Of a stretch of DNA of 64,000 bases, positions 28,759 through 37,456 are shown piece after piece; position 1 is the first letter of the stretch, and each line of letters starts with the position of its first letter. The translations under genes were made by a program, and so were the position numbers. The notes beneath the pieces were generated by a model. The model was not told where the DNA came from. It did not search any database and saw nothing but the letters and a program-made list of their open reading frames with translations. The DNA comes from Caulobacteraceae bacterium (GTDB taxonomy: Bacteria; Pseudomonadota; Alphaproteobacteria; Caulobacterales; Caulobacteraceae): positions 248,001 through 312,000 of the forward strand of contig CANJLQ010000002.1 of the NCBI GenBank assembly GCA_947475735.1, given 5' to 3'.

Positions 28759-28995
28759 CTACTGCGGCTCGCGCCCGGCGGCTGTGCTGCCGAACGGGTT
28801 GGACGGGCCGCCGTCGACCGGGACCTGGCTGGACGGGCGGTTGACCGTGGCGGGGTCCGGCAGAGCTGCGGCATTTGCATCGCGCGGGGCACGCTCGGTC
28901 TCACGCGGGGCCGGGGCCTCCAGATCGGCCATGCGACCGCACCCGGCGGTGACGAGGGCCAGGGCAACGACGCCGAGGACGATACGCTTGTTCAT
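28759..28995 (-). CDS. lptM: Small lipoprotein, LptM/YifL-like
   Basis: A 78-residue lipoprotein with a clear lipobox: MNKRIVLGVVALALVTAGC, cleavage before Cys. The mature part is a short disordered Pro/Ala/Arg-rich tail beginning CGRMADLEAPAP. LptM (YifL) proteins start CG-x-K-G-P-L; here it reads C-G-R-M-A-D-L, so the match is partial. Position between argH and lysA is the classic place for this gene in Proteobacteria. LptM assists disulfide maturation of LptD in E. coli; the role here is inferred from position. It lies 11 nt after argH. Confidence 0.7.
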   Translation of the reverse strand: MNKRIVLGVVALALVTAGCGRMADLEAPAPRETERAPRDANAAALPDPATVNRPSSQVPVDGGPSNPFGSTAAGREPQ

Positions 28996-29006
28996 GACCT
29001 GATCCT

Positions 29007-30434
29007 TCACGCGAGACGCGTCTTCCACTCGGCGATGCGCGCGCGGACCTGTTCCGGCGCTGTGCCCCCATAGCTCTGACGGCTGGCGCAAGAAGCCTCA
29101 GGGCTGAGCACCTTGTAAACATCCTCGGTGACGGAGGCGTACAGCGCCTGCAATTCGGCGAGCGGCAGTTGCTCCAGACCCACGCCCAAGGCCTCAGCCC
29201 GTTTGACCGCCGCGCCCGTCACATGGTGCGCCTGACGAAACGGCAGGTCGGCCTCGCGCACCAGCCAGTCGGCCAGATCGGTCGCCGTCGAGAAGCCCCA
29301 CCCCGCCGCCTCGGCCATGCGGGCGGTGTTCGGCGTGAAGGCCGCGACCATCGCCGTCATGGCGGTCAGCGCCAGATCCAGCGCGTCCATCGCCTCGAAC
29401 ACCGGCGGCTTGTCCTCCTGCATGTCCTTGGAATAGGCCAGCGGCAGGCCCTTCATCACAGTCGACAGGGCCACGAAGGCCCCCAGGATCCGCCCCGTCT
29501 TGGCCCGGACCAGTTCGGCGGCATCGGGATTGCGTTTCTGCGGCATGATCGAAGACCCGGTGGTCAGGTCGTCAGGCAGGGTGACGAAGCCGAACATCGG
29601 CGTCATCCACACGACGATCTCCTCGGCGAGCCGCGACAGATGCCCAGCGCAGATGGACGCCGCCGCCAGGGTCTCCAACGCGAAGTCGCGATCCGACACC
29701 GCGTCCAGGCTGTTCGCCATGGGCCGGTCGAAACCGAGGTCGGCCGCCGTCGCATGGCGGTCGATCGGGAAGGGCGAACCGGCCAGAGCCGCCGCGCCCA
29801 GCGGACTCTCGTTCATGCGGGCGCGCGCATCGGCGAACCGCCCGGCGTCGCGGCCGAACATCTCGACATAGGCCATCAGATGGTGGCCGAGCGTCACCGG
29901 CTGGGCGGTCTGCAGATGGGTGAAGCCGGGCATCAGGTCCCCGGCGTGCTGTTCCGCCCGGTCCAGCAGGGCGCGTTGCAACGCCTTCAGCTGCTCGCCC
30001 GTCCGGTCGCAGGCGTCACGAACCCACAGGCGGAAATCGACCGCCACCTGGTCGTTGCGGCTGCGCGCCGTGTGCAGCCGCCCGGACGCCTCTCCGATCA
30101 GCTCGGACAGCCGCGCCTCGACGTTCAGATGGATGTCTTCGTATTCGTCGCGGAAGGGGAAGGTCCCCGCCTCGATCTCGGCCTGGATGGTGTCGAGCCC
30201 CGCCAGGATCGCCGCCCCGTCCTCCGCCCCGACGATGCCCTGGGCGATCAGCATGCGGCAATGCGCGCGCGATCCGGCCAGATCCTGAGCCCACAGACGC
30301 CGGTCCACGCCGATGGAGACGTTGATCGCCTGCATGATGTCGGCGGGGCGCGACGAAAAGCGGCCGCCCCACATGCCTTGACCTTGGGGCGACGGCGCGG
30401 CCTTAGTCGGGGCCGGGTCTTTGGAGTGGGGCAT
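29007..30434 (-). CDS. argH: Argininosuccinate lyase
   Basis: Cleaves argininosuccinate to arginine and fumarate, the last step of arginine synthesis (475 aa). Conserved blocks are [10 protein letters not shown] at the N-terminus, [31 protein letters not shown] and the superfamily signature [12 protein letters not shown] with the catalytic Ser loop. The ATG at 30434 shares the CATG tetranucleotide with the divergent tlpA start; an internal Met at 30374 (MWGGRF) would leave room for promoters. It is the first gene of argH-lptM-lysA. Confidence 0.96.
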   Translation of the reverse strand: MPHSKDPAPTKAAPSPQGQGMWGGRFSSRPADIMQAINVSIGVDRRLWAQDLAGSRAHCRMLIAQGIVGAEDGAAILAGLDTIQAEIEAGTFPFRDEYEDIHLNVEARLSELIGEASGRLHTARSRNDQVAVDFRLWVRDACDRTGEQLKALQRALLDRAEQHAGDLMPGFTHLQTAQPVTLGHHLMAYVEMFGRDAGRFADARARMNESPLGAAALAGSPFPIDRHATAADLGFDRPMANSLDAVSDRDFALETLAAASICAGHLSRLAEEIVVWMTPMFGFVTLPDDLTTGSSIMPQKRNPDAAELVRAKTGRILGAFVALSTVMKGLPLAYSKDMQEDKPPVFEAMDALDLALTAMTAMVAAFTPNTARMAEAAGWGFSTATDLADWLVREADLPFRQAHHVTGAAVKRAEALGVGLEQLPLAELQALYASVTEDVYKVLSPEASCASRQSYGGTAPEQVRARIAEWKTRLA

Positions 30435-31059
30435 GAGCGGCTCGAAAAAGGGCGTCTGGATCGGCGGGGCGCTGGCGCTGGCCGTCCTCGCCGGAGGGAC
30501 GGTCGGCACCCTATACGCCATGGGGGCCGGTCCTTTCAAAGCTGCGTCGCCGGCCGAGGCCGAACAGAGCGAACTGGCTCGGTTCGCCGTCGGCCCGCTG
30601 GCCGCCCTGGAGGCTCCTGCGACCCTGACCCCCGCGCCTGACTATGTGTTCAAGGACAGGGAAGGGACCGATGTCCGCTTCGCCGATCTGCGTGGCAAGG
30701 TCGTTCTGGTCAATCTGTGGGCCATGTGGTGCGCCCCGTGCCGGACCGAGATGCCGACCATCGCCGCCCTGGCCAGCGCCTATGAGGGGCGAGACCTTGT
30801 GGTGCTACCGATCAACGTCGACACGGGCGAGGACGCGGTGGCCGACGCGCGGTCCTTCATCGACGTCCACAACCCCCTGCCCTTCTACTCCGACACCCGC
30901 TTCCAGCTGCCGTTCGAGTTCCCCGGCAAGGGCAAGATGCCCCAGACGATCCTGCTGGACCGTCAGGGGCGCATCCGCGCGGCCTTCTCGGGCGAGGCGG
31001 ACTGGAACAGTGCCGAGGCCCGCGCCCTGATCGACGCGGTGATGGCCGAGCCTGCTTAG
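30433..31059 (+). CDS. tlpA: TlpA-family membrane-anchored thiol:disulfide reductase
   Basis: A 208-residue thioredoxin-fold protein with an N-terminal membrane anchor ([20 protein letters not shown]) and a periplasmic domain. The active site is WCAPC in [17 protein letters not shown], and the cis-Pro lies in [10 protein letters not shown]. TlpA proteins reduce disulfides in the periplasm, for example for cytochrome oxidase or c-type cytochrome assembly. It is divergent from argH with overlapping start codons. Its stop codon (31057-31059) runs into a 48-bp tandem repeat. Confidence 0.9.
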   Translation: MSGSKKGVWIGGALALAVLAGGTVGTLYAMGAGPFKAASPAEAEQSELARFAVGPLAALEAPATLTPAPDYVFKDREGTDVRFADLRGKVVLVNLWAMWCAPCRTEMPTIAALASAYEGRDLVVLPINVDTGEDAVADARSFIDVHNPLPFYSDTRFQLPFEFPGKGKMPQTILLDRQGRIRAAFSGEADWNSAEARALIDAVMAEPA

Positions 31060-31198
31060 GGCGCTAACGCTCGGCTCGCGGAGCCTCGCTGCTTGAGCGC
31101 GGTTCAGGGCGCTAACGCTCGGCTCGCGGAGCCTCGCTGCTTGAGCGCGGTTCAGGGCGCTAACGCTCGGCTCGCGGAGCCTCGCTGCTTGAGCGCGG
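31059..31198. repeat. Perfect 48-bp tandem repeat, 2.9 copies
   Basis: Three copies starting GGGCGCTAACGCTCGGCTCG at 31059, 31107 and 31155 are identical over 48 bp, the last lacking its final four bases. Each unit contains GGCTCGCGGAGCC, which can fold. There are no unique spacers, so this is not CRISPR. The first base is the last base of the tlpA stop codon and the array ends eight bases before the stop of the reverse-strand lipoprotein gene. Confidence 0.95.
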
Positions 31199-31205
31199 CC
31201 TGATC

Positions 31206-31532
31206 TTACGGCTGCGTCGGCGGCGTCGCGCCCGGACGGCCTTCGGCGGCGGCCTCGGCCTGATTTTCTTCCAGCTTGTCGGCGAGGTTGCCCGCGCCTT
31301 CCTCGACGGCCTGCGCCGCCTTCATGGCGCCGGACTCCAGCACTTCACCGGCGGCGGCGGCCCCTTCCTGAAGCTCCTGACCCGCTTCGGCGGCGGCGGC
31401 CTCGGCGTTGTCGCCGGCGGCGTCGGCCTCGGCGGCGGTCTGGTCCTGCTCAGCCTCGGTGCAGGCGACGACGCCCATCGACAAGGCCGCGACGGCGGAC
31501 AGGGCAAGGACGGACGGAAGACGAATGCGCAT
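31206..31532 (-). CDS. Ala/Glu-rich small lipoprotein
   Basis: A 108-residue lipoprotein: the signal MRIRLPSVLALSAVAALSMGVVAC ends in the lipobox VVAC. The mature chain is almost wholly Ala, Glu, Gln and Gly, with helix-forming repeats such as AAEAGQELQEGAAAAGEVL, and no aromatic residues. It could form a long amphipathic helix or coiled coil in the periplasm. No family is recognised. The start at 31532 is set by the signal peptide. Confidence 0.75.
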   Translation of the reverse strand: MRIRLPSVLALSAVAALSMGVVACTEAEQDQTAAEADAAGDNAEAAAAEAGQELQEGAAAAGEVLESGAMKAAQAVEEGAGNLADKLEENQAEAAAEGRPGATPPTQP

Positions 31533-31677
31533 GATGAACCCCGATAGCGATGTTGAACCTTGGCTGTTAACGCGACGACCCGCGTTCGGTTGCGCGCCCC
31601 GCCCACCTTGGCCGTAGCGCCCCATTAAGGTTTACGCGGCACTGTGGGGGTTGAACCGCGCGGAGCCGTCCGTTCCC

Positions 31678-31920
31678 ATGCCCATGCCTGTCGAAGCGCT
31701 GCACGCCTGTCTGGCCGAGGCCTTTCCCGACGCCGAGATCGTGATCGACGACCTGGCGGGGGACGGCGACCATTATCGCGCGCGCATCGTCTCGACCGCC
31801 TTCGAGGGCCTGCCCCGGATCAAGCAGCACCAGATGGTCTATGCCGCGCTCAAGGGCCGGATGGGCGGCGAACTGCACGCCCTGGCGCTGGAAACCTCCA
31901 TCCCGGCCAAGGGAGACTGA
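31678..31920 (+). CDS. bolA: BolA-family protein
   Basis: BolA/IbaG-type protein (80 aa) that partners monothiol glutaredoxins in Fe-S cluster handling. The diagnostic C-terminal part is HQMVYAALKGRMGGELHALAL, and the N-terminal half is an alpha-beta segment (VEALHACLAEAFPDAEIVI). The invariant His lies in KQHQMVYAAL. The start is the ATG at 31678; an in-frame TTG at 31651 is less likely. It is followed 3 nt later by an AKR-like gene and then by grxD, so the known BolA-Grx4 partnership is mirrored in the gene order. Confidence 0.9.
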   Translation: MPMPVEALHACLAEAFPDAEIVIDDLAGDGDHYRARIVSTAFEGLPRIKQHQMVYAALKGRMGGELHALALETSIPAKGD

Positions 31921-31922
31921 CG

Positions 31923-32840
31923 ATGCGCTATCGCCCCTTCGGCGCCTCCGGCGGCGCCGTCTCCAGCCTGACGCTCAGCCTGGGCACCGACGCCCTGGCG
32001 CGCGGCGTCGAGGCGGCCAACGATCTGATCTATGCGGCGCTGGAAGCCGGCATCAACGCCTACCGCCTGGAAACGGCCGACCCGGTCCTCGCCGAGGTGC
32101 TGGGCCAGGCCCTGTCCAACGTCGAGCGCAAGCTGCTCTACGTCAGCCTGCAACTGGGAGCCGGAGACGGGCGCAAGGGCTCGGCCCGCGATTTCTCGGC
32201 CGAGGGGCTGACCGGGGCCATCGATCGGTGCCTGCACGTCTCGGGTCTGGGCTGGTTCGATCTGGCGATCCTGGAAGAGCCGGGCGAACACGAACTGTCC
32301 CAGGAATCCCTGGCCGCGCTCAAGGCGCTCCGGGCCACCGAGCGGGTCAAGTATCTGGGGGTGTCGGGCGATGGCGAGGTGATGGACGCCTATGTCTCGA
32401 CCGGGGCCTTCGACGTCCTGGCGACGCCCTTCCATGTCAACGTGGACTGGCGGGTGCGCAGCCGGATGCGGGCGGCGCGCGAGCAGGACATGGTCATCCT
32501 GGCCTACGACTACTTCCCCGAGGCCCTGAACACCGAGAAGAAGGCCGCCACGGCGCATCAGCCGGTCAAGAAGGGCCTGTTCGGGTTCGGCGGCGCCAAG
32601 CCCGAGCGACCCAAGGATGACCCGCTGGCCGGGGCCGGGACCTTCGCCTTCCTGCACCGCACGCCGCACTGGACGGCCGAGGCGATCTGTCTGGCCCACG
32701 CCATGACCGACCCGAACGTCGCCAGCGTCCTGATCCGCGCCGACACCGCCGATCGCCTTGCCATGCTGGCCGCCGTGCCCGAGCGAGACATGCCCCCCGG
32801 CCTGTCCGCCCAGATCGAGATGGCCAGGGTCGCGGCCTAG
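31923..32840 (+). CDS. Aldo/keto-reductase-like protein lacking catalytic residues
   Basis: A 305-residue protein with the aldo-keto reductase barrel layout: MRYRPFGASGGAVSSLTLSL at the start, GWFDLAILEEPGEHEL, and KYLGVSGDGEVMDAYV. The usual active-site Asp/Tyr is absent (RLETADPV where D-T-A-x-x-Y-G is expected), and the LH motif is replaced by LEEP. Redox catalysis is therefore doubtful. It starts 3 nt after bolA and is 98 nt before grxD, suggesting an accessory role in the same Fe-S pathway; that is inference. Confidence 0.75.
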   Translation: MRYRPFGASGGAVSSLTLSLGTDALARGVEAANDLIYAALEAGINAYRLETADPVLAEVLGQALSNVERKLLYVSLQLGAGDGRKGSARDFSAEGLTGAIDRCLHVSGLGWFDLAILEEPGEHELSQESLAALKALRATERVKYLGVSGDGEVMDAYVSTGAFDVLATPFHVNVDWRVRSRMRAAREQDMVILAYDYFPEALNTEKKAATAHQPVKKGLFGFGGAKPERPKDDPLAGAGTFAFLHRTPHWTAEAICLAHAMTDPNVASVLIRADTADRLAMLAAVPERDMPPGLSAQIEMARVAA

Positions 32841-32938
32841 GCGTCACGACCTGCGGCCCTCGGCTTCGTGATCCGGCGCGACCTTGACCCCGGCCACGTC
32901 GGCACCTAGCTGACGCGCTGAACGAAAGGCGTCCTCCC

Positions 32939-33298
32939 GTGTCCGACACCGCTCTCGAAACCGCTGCCGATCCGATCCACGCCTTCATCGCCCAAGCGGT
33001 GACCGACCACCCGGTCGTACTGTTCATGAAAGGCACACCGGACGCGCCGCGCTGCGGCTTCTCCTCGCTGGTGGTCCAGATCCTGGATCAGGTCGGGGTC
33101 GAGTTCGTCGGCGTCGACGTGCTTCAGGACGACGGCCTGCGCGACGGCATCAAGGCTTTCACCGACTGGCCCACCATCCCCCAGCTGTATGTGAAGGGCG
33201 AGTTCGTCGGGGGCTCCGACATCGTGCGTGAGATGTTCCAGGCCGGCGAGCTGCAGGCCCTGATGTCCGAAAAGGGCGTTCCGACCGCCCAGGGCTGA
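32939..33298 (+). CDS. grxD: Monothiol glutaredoxin Grx4 type
   Basis: Monothiol glutaredoxin (119 aa) that binds a [2Fe-2S] cluster with glutathione and works with BolA. The CGFS active site is in PRCGFSSLVVQIL; FMKGTPDAP, the cis-Pro region WPTIPQLYVKGEFVGG and SDIVREMFQAGEL are all typical. The start is GTG at 32939. It lies at the end of bolA - AKR-like - grxD, followed 3 nt later by a thioesterase. Confidence 0.96.
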   Translation: MSDTALETAADPIHAFIAQAVTDHPVVLFMKGTPDAPRCGFSSLVVQILDQVGVEFVGVDVLQDDGLRDGIKAFTDWPTIPQLYVKGEFVGGSDIVREMFQAGELQALMSEKGVPTAQG

Positions 33299-33301
33299 CC
33301 C

Positions 33302-33727
33302 GTGGCGCGCAAGACCCTGGAGCCCCGCACCGACCGCGAGGTCTTCGACGTGCCCCTGGTCATCCGGCCCGAGCACATCGACGACAACGGGCACGTCAAC
33401 AATGTCGTCTATGTCGGCTGGCTTCAGGATGTCGGCACGGCGCACTGGAACGCGCGCTTCGACGCCGCGACCCGGGCGAGGTGGTCGTGGGTCGCCCTGC
33501 GGCATGAGATCGACTACCTGCGCGCCCTTATGCCCAACTCGACCGCCATCGCCCGCACCTGGGTCGGCGATCCGCAAGGTCCCCGGTTCGCCCGCTACGT
33601 CCGCATCGAGGACGGGGAGGGTCGGCTGTGCGCCCAGGGGGTCTCGGAGTGGTGCCTGGTCGACGCCGCGACCATGCGCCCCACGCGGATTCCCGCCGAC
33701 ATGCTGCCGACCTTCGAACGCCGTTAA
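33302..33727 (+). CDS. Acyl-CoA thioesterase, hot-dog fold (4HBT)
   Basis: A 141-residue hot-dog-fold thioesterase hydrolysing acyl-CoA. The active-site helix region reads RPEHIDDNGHVNNVVYVGWL, with the Asp of the 4HBT class, and EIDYLRALMPNS is the typical next strand. The start is GTG at 33302, three bases after the grxD stop, so the two genes are co-transcribed. Its substrate is unknown; its tie to Fe-S genes may be only positional. Confidence 0.85.
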   Translation: MARKTLEPRTDREVFDVPLVIRPEHIDDNGHVNNVVYVGWLQDVGTAHWNARFDAATRARWSWVALRHEIDYLRALMPNSTAIARTWVGDPQGPRFARYVRIEDGEGRLCAQGVSEWCLVDAATMRPTRIPADMLPTFERR

Positions 33728-33829
33728 CCCACCGCGAAAAATTGGCCGCGCGCGCTAGCGCCCAGCCTGTTAAGCTAGAAGCCTTCGCAGGAGCTGGCTC
33801 GTTGCATCGAGCGCCCTCCGTCTCGGCCC

Positions 33830-33861
33830 GTTCGACCCTCGACACGTTCGACCCTCGACAC
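33830..33861. repeat. 16-bp direct repeat upstream of the histidine kinase
   Basis: GTTCGACCCTCGACAC occurs twice head to tail (33830-33845 and 33846-33861), 58 nt before the kinase start codon. It could be a regulator half-site pair or a small slippage duplication. Confidence 0.6.
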
Positions 33862-33918
33862 GTCCGGCCGGGTACGGCTCTCGCCCCGAGAGTCTCCGGA
33901 TCACCTGAAGGGCCGGCC

Positions 33919-34986
33919 ATGGCTGCCCACCCGCCCTTGCATCCCGACGGTCCGCTGGCCCTGGCGCTGGCTGTCGTCAGCTCGTCCACAGCTCCGCTGC
34001 TTCTGCTGGACCAGACATTGAAGGTGGTCGCCGCCAGCACATCCTTCTGCCGAACCTTCGACATCGATCCGGACCGCATCGTGGATCGCTTTCTGGGCGA
34101 GGTCGGCACAGGGGAATGGAACAAACCCCAGCTGCGGGTCCTGCTCGAAGCGACCGCCAGTGGCAGCGCCGGCATCGATGCCTATGAGATGGATCTGAAG
34201 GGTCCGCTTCGCGGCGTGCGAAAGCTGGTCATCAATGCCCAGCGCCTCAACTACGACGTCGACCAGCCTGTGCGGCTGCTGGTGACCGTCGAGGATGTCA
34301 CCGCTGCCCGGGCGGACGACAAGCTGCGCGACGACCTGCTGCGCGAAAAGGGCGTCCTGCTGCAGGAGCTTCAGCACCGGGTCGCCAACAGCCTGCAGAT
34401 CATCGCCAGTGTCATCCTGCAAAGCGCGCGCCGGACCCAGTCCGACGAAACCCGGCTGCAGCTGAGGGATGCCCACAACCGGGTCATGTCGGTCGCGGCC
34501 CTGCAACAACAGCTGGCGGCGTCGCGGCTGGGCGCGGTCGAGCTGGCCCCCTACTTCACACAACTGTGCAAGAGCATCGCCGCCTCGATGATTCAGGACC
34601 CGACGCGGCTGTCGCTCCGGGTCGAGGCGGATGAGAGCGCGGCCGATGCCGACGTCTCCGTCAGCCTGGGGCTGATCGTGACCGAGCTGGTGATCAATGC
34701 GCTCAAACACGCCTTCCCCGGCGGCCGATCCGGCAAGATCGTCGTCGGCTATGAGGCGCAGGGACCCAACTGGACGCTCTCGGTGCGCGACGACGGCGTC
34801 GGAATGCCCAAGGACGCCGCCAGCGCCACGCCGGGTCTGGGCACCAGCATCGTCGAGGCCCTGGCAAAACAGCTGCACGCGAGGATCCAGGTCGAGGGTC
34901 AACACCCCGGCACGCGCGTGTCGGTGATCCACAATCAGCTAGAGGCGGTCGAGAACCCCCCACTCAGCGCCAGCGGCGCGGCCTAG
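33919..34986 (+). CDS. PAS-HisKA_2 sensor histidine kinase (cytosolic)
   Basis: Soluble sensor histidine kinase (355 aa). Residues about 20-130 form a PAS-like sensor (STAPLLLLDQTLKVVAASTS). The HisKA_2 phosphoacceptor is H153 in LLQELQHRVANSLQIIAS. The ATPase domain has the N-box LIVTELVINALKHAF and the G-box DDGVGMP. It has no membrane span, so it senses an internal signal. HisKA_2 kinases in Alphaproteobacteria often feed the PhyR/EcfG general stress response, but no response regulator is nearby. The start at 33919 is the ATG before the PAS region. Its stop overlaps the next gene's stop as CTAG. Confidence 0.88.
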   Translation: MAAHPPLHPDGPLALALAVVSSSTAPLLLLDQTLKVVAASTSFCRTFDIDPDRIVDRFLGEVGTGEWNKPQLRVLLEATASGSAGIDAYEMDLKGPLRGVRKLVINAQRLNYDVDQPVRLLVTVEDVTAARADDKLRDDLLREKGVLLQELQHRVANSLQIIASVILQSARRTQSDETRLQLRDAHNRVMSVAALQQQLAASRLGAVELAPYFTQLCKSIAASMIQDPTRLSLRVEADESAADADVSVSLGLIVTELVINALKHAFPGGRSGKIVVGYEAQGPNWTLSVRDDGVGMPKDAASATPGLGTSIVEALAKQLHARIQVEGQHPGTRVSVIHNQLEAVENPPLSASGAA

Positions 34987-35366
34987 ATCGAGGGGGGCAG
35001 CTGGTAGGGGTTGTTCACCTGGACGCGCGATCCGGGGGTCAGACCCAGTTCTTCGAACGACCAGATGATCTCGACCCCATCGGCCATCGGGCGATCGCAG
35101 CGATCCTCGTCGATGCGACGCAGGGTGATGGTCGAGCCGTCGCCAGCGCGGTTCACGACGGGGGTCAGATCGTCCTTGTCCGTGCAGCCGTTCGAGCTGA
35201 CCCAGAAGACGGCCAGATCACGAGTGATGGCGGCGGCGTGGATCGGCTCGATCTGGCCGGGCATGGCGACGACGCGCGCGCTATCGTCCCCGCGCGGAAA
35301 AAGGGCGCAGGCGGACGTCGCCAGGGCGGCGGCGGCGATCAGGCAAAGTGAGCGGATGGAAGCCAT
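34983..35366 (-). CDS. Hypothetical lipoprotein
   Basis: A 127-residue lipoprotein: MASIRSLCLIAAAALATSAC carries a lipobox. The mature part has three cysteines, one in NGCTDKDDLTP and one in DEDRCDRPMAD besides the lipidated one, spaced as if to form a disulfide, and a C-terminal NNPYQLPPSI. The SSNGCTDKDD and RRIDEDRCDR pattern recurs in small alphaproteobacterial periplasmic proteins, but no function is known to me. It is convergent with the kinase, the stop codons overlapping by four bases. Confidence 0.75.
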   Translation of the reverse strand: MASIRSLCLIAAAALATSACALFPRGDDSARVVAMPGQIEPIHAAAITRDLAVFWVSSNGCTDKDDLTPVVNRAGDGSTITLRRIDEDRCDRPMADGVEIIWSFEELGLTPGSRVQVNNPYQLPPSI

Positions 35367-35445
35367 GCCGCCGATCCTTCAGAGAACAGCCAGAGACCGA
35401 TAGTCCCCCAATTCGGTCCGGGGCGCACCTGATATTCTGTTAACG

Positions 35446-36531
35446 TCAGCCGGGCAGGTCGAGGCGGTGCAATTCGACCCCGATGCCGATCACGGCGATC
35501 CCGTCGGCATGGCGGACCACCCGGACCTTATTGACCGCATTGCCCATCTGGACCGGAGCCCAGGTCGCGCCGCCGTCGCGGGTCTCGAACCCGTTGGGCA
35601 CGGCCCCGATCCAGCCCCGGTTCTCGTCGATGAAGCCGATTCCGAACTCCCGCACCGCCGCGTTATCGACCAGGGGCATCTCGGACCAGGTCAGGCCCCC
35701 GTCCGTCGTCTTGGCGAAGACCCGGGCCGACACCGTGGTGTCGGGGTTGTAGCTCTGGACCGTGACGTAGCCGGTCGTCTCGGTCGGGAAGCTCATCTTC
35801 CAGGTCAGTTCGAAGGGGCGGGTGCCTTCGTAAACGCGGCTCCAACTGCGCCCGCCGTCGCCGGTCCTCAGGATCAGAGCGCGGGACTGGGCCACGTCGG
35901 TGTCGGTGGCGCCGCAGATGAAGCCGATGCGCTCGTCGACGAAATGCACGTCCAGGATCATGGCCGTCAGGGCCGACAGGTCCTCCGACGTCCAGGTCTC
36001 GCCGCCATCGCGCGAGGTGGCCAGCAGCGCCGGCCCACCGACCCGCCCGCCGGCCCGGACGGTCACACGGTTCTCCAGCACCCCGGCGTTGATGAACTGG
36101 GTCTTCAGCACATCGATGGCGCAGATGCCCGTGACCGCCGGCCCGTCGATCGTGATCGCCTCCCAGGAGGCCCCGCCGTCGCGCGTCCGGTACAGGGGCA
36201 CCGCGTCCGTGACGCCCGGGAAGTAATCAGGGCCGATGTTGCCGAGGAAGCCCAGATCCTTGTCCACGAACCCCAGCGCCCGGACGAAGGTGCCGGGCCG
36301 ATCCAGCTGTTTCGTCCAGGTCTGGCCGCCGTCCGTCGTCTTGAACAGCTTGCCCGCGCCGTTGCCGTACCAGCCGGTCAGGGCGTCGACGAAGACCACG
36401 TCGTCCTGCTTGCCGCGATAGGGCTCGGTCGGCAGCTTGACCCAGGCAGGCTCGGTCCCCTGCGCCCACGCCAGACCCGGCAATGCCCCCGCTGCGGCCC
36501 CCGCCACCAACACCTGTCTGCGATCCATCAT
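35446..36531 (-). CDS. Exported YCF48/BNR-repeat beta-propeller protein
   Basis: A 361-residue beta-propeller protein of the Ycf48/BNR-like class. A twin-arginine-type signal opens it (MMDRRQVLVAGAAAGALPGLAWAQ). At least five repeats of the pattern TxDGGxTW are visible: TTDGGQTW, TRDGGASW, SRDGGETW, TGDGGRSW, TTDGGLTW and TRDGGATW. Ycf48 assists photosystem II assembly in phototrophs; bacterial relatives like this have no assigned role. A good ribosome site (GGGGAGGCGG) precedes two adjacent ATGs (36531, 36528). Confidence 0.85.
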   Translation of the reverse strand: MMDRRQVLVAGAAAGALPGLAWAQGTEPAWVKLPTEPYRGKQDDVVFVDALTGWYGNGAGKLFKTTDGGQTWTKQLDRPGTFVRALGFVDKDLGFLGNIGPDYFPGVTDAVPLYRTRDGGASWEAITIDGPAVTGICAIDVLKTQFINAGVLENRVTVRAGGRVGGPALLATSRDGGETWTSEDLSALTAMILDVHFVDERIGFICGATDTDVAQSRALILRTGDGGRSWSRVYEGTRPFELTWKMSFPTETTGYVTVQSYNPDTTVSARVFAKTTDGGLTWSEMPLVDNAAVREFGIGFIDENRGWIGAVPNGFETRDGGATWAPVQMGNAVNKVRVVRHADGIAVIGIGVELHRLDLPG

Positions 36532-36596
36532 CCGCCTCCCCAAGGATGCGATATGGAAAGCGTCTTTTACATCGTCACGCAAGGGGAAACGAAAAA

Positions 36597-36618
36597 GGCC
36601 CCGGATCGCTCCGGGGCC
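36597..36618 (-). terminator. Intrinsic terminator of rpsD
   Basis: GGCCCCGGA (36597-36605) pairs with TCCGGGGCC (36610-36618) around a 4-nt loop. On the minus strand it is followed by five Ts, a classic Rho-independent terminator about 54 nt past the rpsD stop codon. Confidence 0.88.
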
Positions 36619-36671
36619 TCTTTGATCTTGCGCTCAAGCAGCGAGGAACCGCGTTCCGAGCGGTAGCGCCC

Positions 36672-37289
36672 TTACGAGGAGTAGTATTCCACGACCAGGT
36701 TCGGCTCCATCTTCACCGGATAGGGCACGTCGGCCAGTTCCGGGACGCGGACGTAGCGGACCGAGAAGCCGCGGTCGCCGAGCTCCAGGTAGTCGGGGAT
36801 ATCGCGTTCCGACGACTGCTGGGCCTCGAGCACCAGCGCCATGGCGCGGGACTTCTCCTTGACCTCGATCACCTGGCCAGGCTTGACCCGGTAGGAGCCG
36901 ATGTCGACCTTCTTGCCGTCGACGGTCACGTGGCCGTGGCTCACGAACTGGCGGGCGGCCCAGACGGTCGGGACGAACTTGGCACGGTAGACGATGGCGT
37001 CCAGGCGCGATTCCAAGAGGCCGATCAGGTTCTCGGAGCTGTTGCCCTTGCGGCGCGTGGCTTCGTCATAGATCGACGAGAACTGCTTTTCGGTGATGTT
37101 GCCGTAGTAGCCCTTCAGCTTCTGCTTGGCCTTCAGCTGCAGGCCGAAGTCCGAGACTTTCGACTTGCGACGCTGGCCGTGCTGGCCGGGGCCGTAGCTG
37201 CGCTTGTTGACGGGGGACTTGGAGCGACCCCACAGGTTTTCACCCATGGCGCGGTCGATCTTGTACTTGGCGCTGTGGCGCTTGGACAT
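36672..37289 (-). CDS. rpsD: 30S ribosomal protein S4
   Basis: Ribosomal protein S4 (205 aa), a primary 16S rRNA binder that nucleates 30S assembly. It starts [20 protein letters not shown]. The S4 RNA-binding domain is visible at [28 protein letters not shown] and [14 protein letters not shown], and the end is [10 protein letters not shown]. It is a single-gene unit with its own terminator, apart from the main ribosomal operons as usual in Alphaproteobacteria. Confidence 0.98.
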   Translation of the reverse strand: MSKRHSAKYKIDRAMGENLWGRSKSPVNKRSYGPGQHGQRRKSKVSDFGLQLKAKQKLKGYYGNITEKQFSSIYDEATRRKGNSSENLIGLLESRLDAIVYRAKFVPTVWAARQFVSHGHVTVDGKKVDIGSYRVKPGQVIEVKEKSRAMALVLEAQQSSERDIPDYLELGDRGFSVRYVRVPELADVPYPVKMEPNLVVEYYSS

Positions 37290-37456
37290 TCTGGTCTCTT
37301 CAAAATGATGCGGCCCGGTCCCTCCCCAGATGGAGGGACGATCTCAACGGCGGTACACGCATCGTCCGTAGTGATTTCGCGCGGCGGACAGGGCCCGGCG
37401 CGGGAAAGCGGGCCTTATGACGGCCCGCCCCCCTCAGGTCAAGCCGACAGGCCCGA

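Noticed and set aside
31059..31198. Possible CRISPR array
   Set aside because: The units are directly contiguous with no unique spacers and there are no cas genes; it is a simple tandem repeat.
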